Shown: positions 63,729 through 64,000 of the stretch, piece by piece
How positions within the stretch are numbered: position 1 is the first letter of the stretch
How the letters are laid out: each line of letters begins with the position of its first letter
Assembly (NCBI RefSeq): GCF_017963645.1
Contig: NZ_JAGMWN010000003.1
Location: 1-64,000 of the forward strand
Origin: Marivibrio halodurans
Lineage (GTDB): Bacteria; Pseudomonadota; Alphaproteobacteria; UBA8366; Aestuariispiraceae
DNA length: 64,000 bases
Direction of reading: 5' to 3'
Program-made: the position numbers and the translations under genes
The notes under the pieces: generated by a model
Told to the model about the DNA's origin: nothing
The model's input: only the letters and a program-made list of their open reading frames with translations
The model's database searches: none

Positions 63729-64000
63729 ATGACCAAAAGTTCGCTCGGCCTCGACCCGGCCCTTCAGTCCTATCTTCTGTCCGTCAGCTTGCGGGAGAGC
63801 GACATCCAACGCCGCCTGCGCGAGGAGACGGCCGAGTTGCCCTTGCGCATGATGCAGATCGCGCCGGAACAGGGCCAATTCATGGCCCTTATGGTGGAAT
63901 TGACCGGCGCGCGCCGGGCGATCGAGATCGGAACCTTCACCGGCTACAGCGCCCTGACCACCGCGATGGCCCTACCGGCGGACGGGCGTCTCATCGCCTG
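63729..64000 (+). CDS. O-methyltransferase, caffeoyl-CoA type (partial)
   Basis: This is the first 90 codons of a class I SAM-dependent methyltransferase that runs off the right edge. MTKSSLGLDPALQSYLLSVS opens the family. QIAPEQGQFMALMVELTGA is followed by AIEIGTFTGYSALTTAMALP, the SAM-binding motif I of caffeoyl-CoA-type O-methyltransferases. The substrate is probably a catechol-like or polyketide hydroxyl and cannot be told here. AGGAG lies about 12 bases upstream of the ATG. Confidence 0.85.
   Translation, partial: MTKSSLGLDPALQSYLLSVSLRESDIQRRLREETAELPLRMMQIAPEQGQFMALMVELTGARRAIEIGTFTGYSALTTAMALPADGRLIA

Noticed and set aside
1-64000. CRISPR array, rRNA operon or IS element
   Set aside because: I found no regularly spaced long repeats, no rRNA-like sequence and no transposase-like reading frame in the window.

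Overview
The window is GC-rich, densely coded chromosomal DNA from an alphaproteobacterium. This is inferred from the lepB-rnc-era order next to a convergent parE, the short pyruvoyl-type psd overlapping pssA, a HutC-controlled hut cluster, an alphaproteobacterial-type CheZ, and three TRAP transporters. The TRAP load and an EctD-like hydroxylase suggest a free-living, probably marine or halotolerant, Rhodospirillales-like heterotroph; that placement is inference. I see no rRNA, tRNA, CRISPR array or recognisable transposase. The last gene, an O-methyltransferase, runs off the right edge.

Layout: 0.1-6 kb has a SPOR lipoprotein divergent from a CHASE2 class III nucleotide cyclase, then a TPR/glycosyltransferase-like protein. 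6.2-13.8 kb has two TRAP systems in a row (a DctPQM set, then a TAXI receptor with a fused 4TM/12TM permease) followed by an enoyl-CoA hydratase. 13.9-18.7 kb has an exported protein with a duplicated C-terminal module and two soluble PAS-PAS chemoreceptor paralogues. 18.9-24 kb has a fumarylacetoacetase-family enzyme divergent from hutC-hutU-hutH, with a perfect HutC-type operator over the likely hutC promoter. 24-27.8 kb is an exported-protein patch with a tandemly duplicated lipoprotein gene.

27.8-40.3 kb is mostly housekeeping: a YciA-like thioesterase, parE, era, rnc, lepB, an AceE/transketolase-like ThDP enzyme, a GNAT acetyltransferase, pssA, psd, a LysM protein, a LOG-family hydrolase and a small protein with a CheZ-like C-terminal tail. 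At 40.3-41.2 kb an AT-richer insert carries one membrane-anchored orphan gene between two copies of a 10-bp direct repeat. 41.2-53.8 kb has a DUF4149 protein, icd, a universal stress protein, a third TRAP operon, glutathione peroxidase, a VWA protein with a DMT exporter, an EctD-like dioxygenase/class II aldolase/cytochrome c run, and ilvD. 53.9-64 kb has a second PhyH-like dioxygenase, a VOC protein, a GSCFA protein, an acetylpolyamine amidohydrolase-like enzyme, a CheZ-like phosphatase, a conserved orphan, a subtilisin-like protease, a mini DHp/receiver pair, a lipoprotein and the partial methyltransferase.

Themes: uptake of organic acids and amino acids (three TRAP systems, Hut), chemotaxis signalling (two MCPs, CheZ, a tail-sharing protein, a stand-alone receiver), and envelope proteins of unknown role. 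The observations most worth following are the directly repeated single-gene insert, the shared SQ/S-DID-LFD C-terminal tail in two unlinked proteins, a stem-loop downstream of each of the three TRAP receptor genes, a G-quadruplex motif, a C13/G9 homopolymer hairpin upstream of a chemoreceptor, and the H-box-only/receiver pair.
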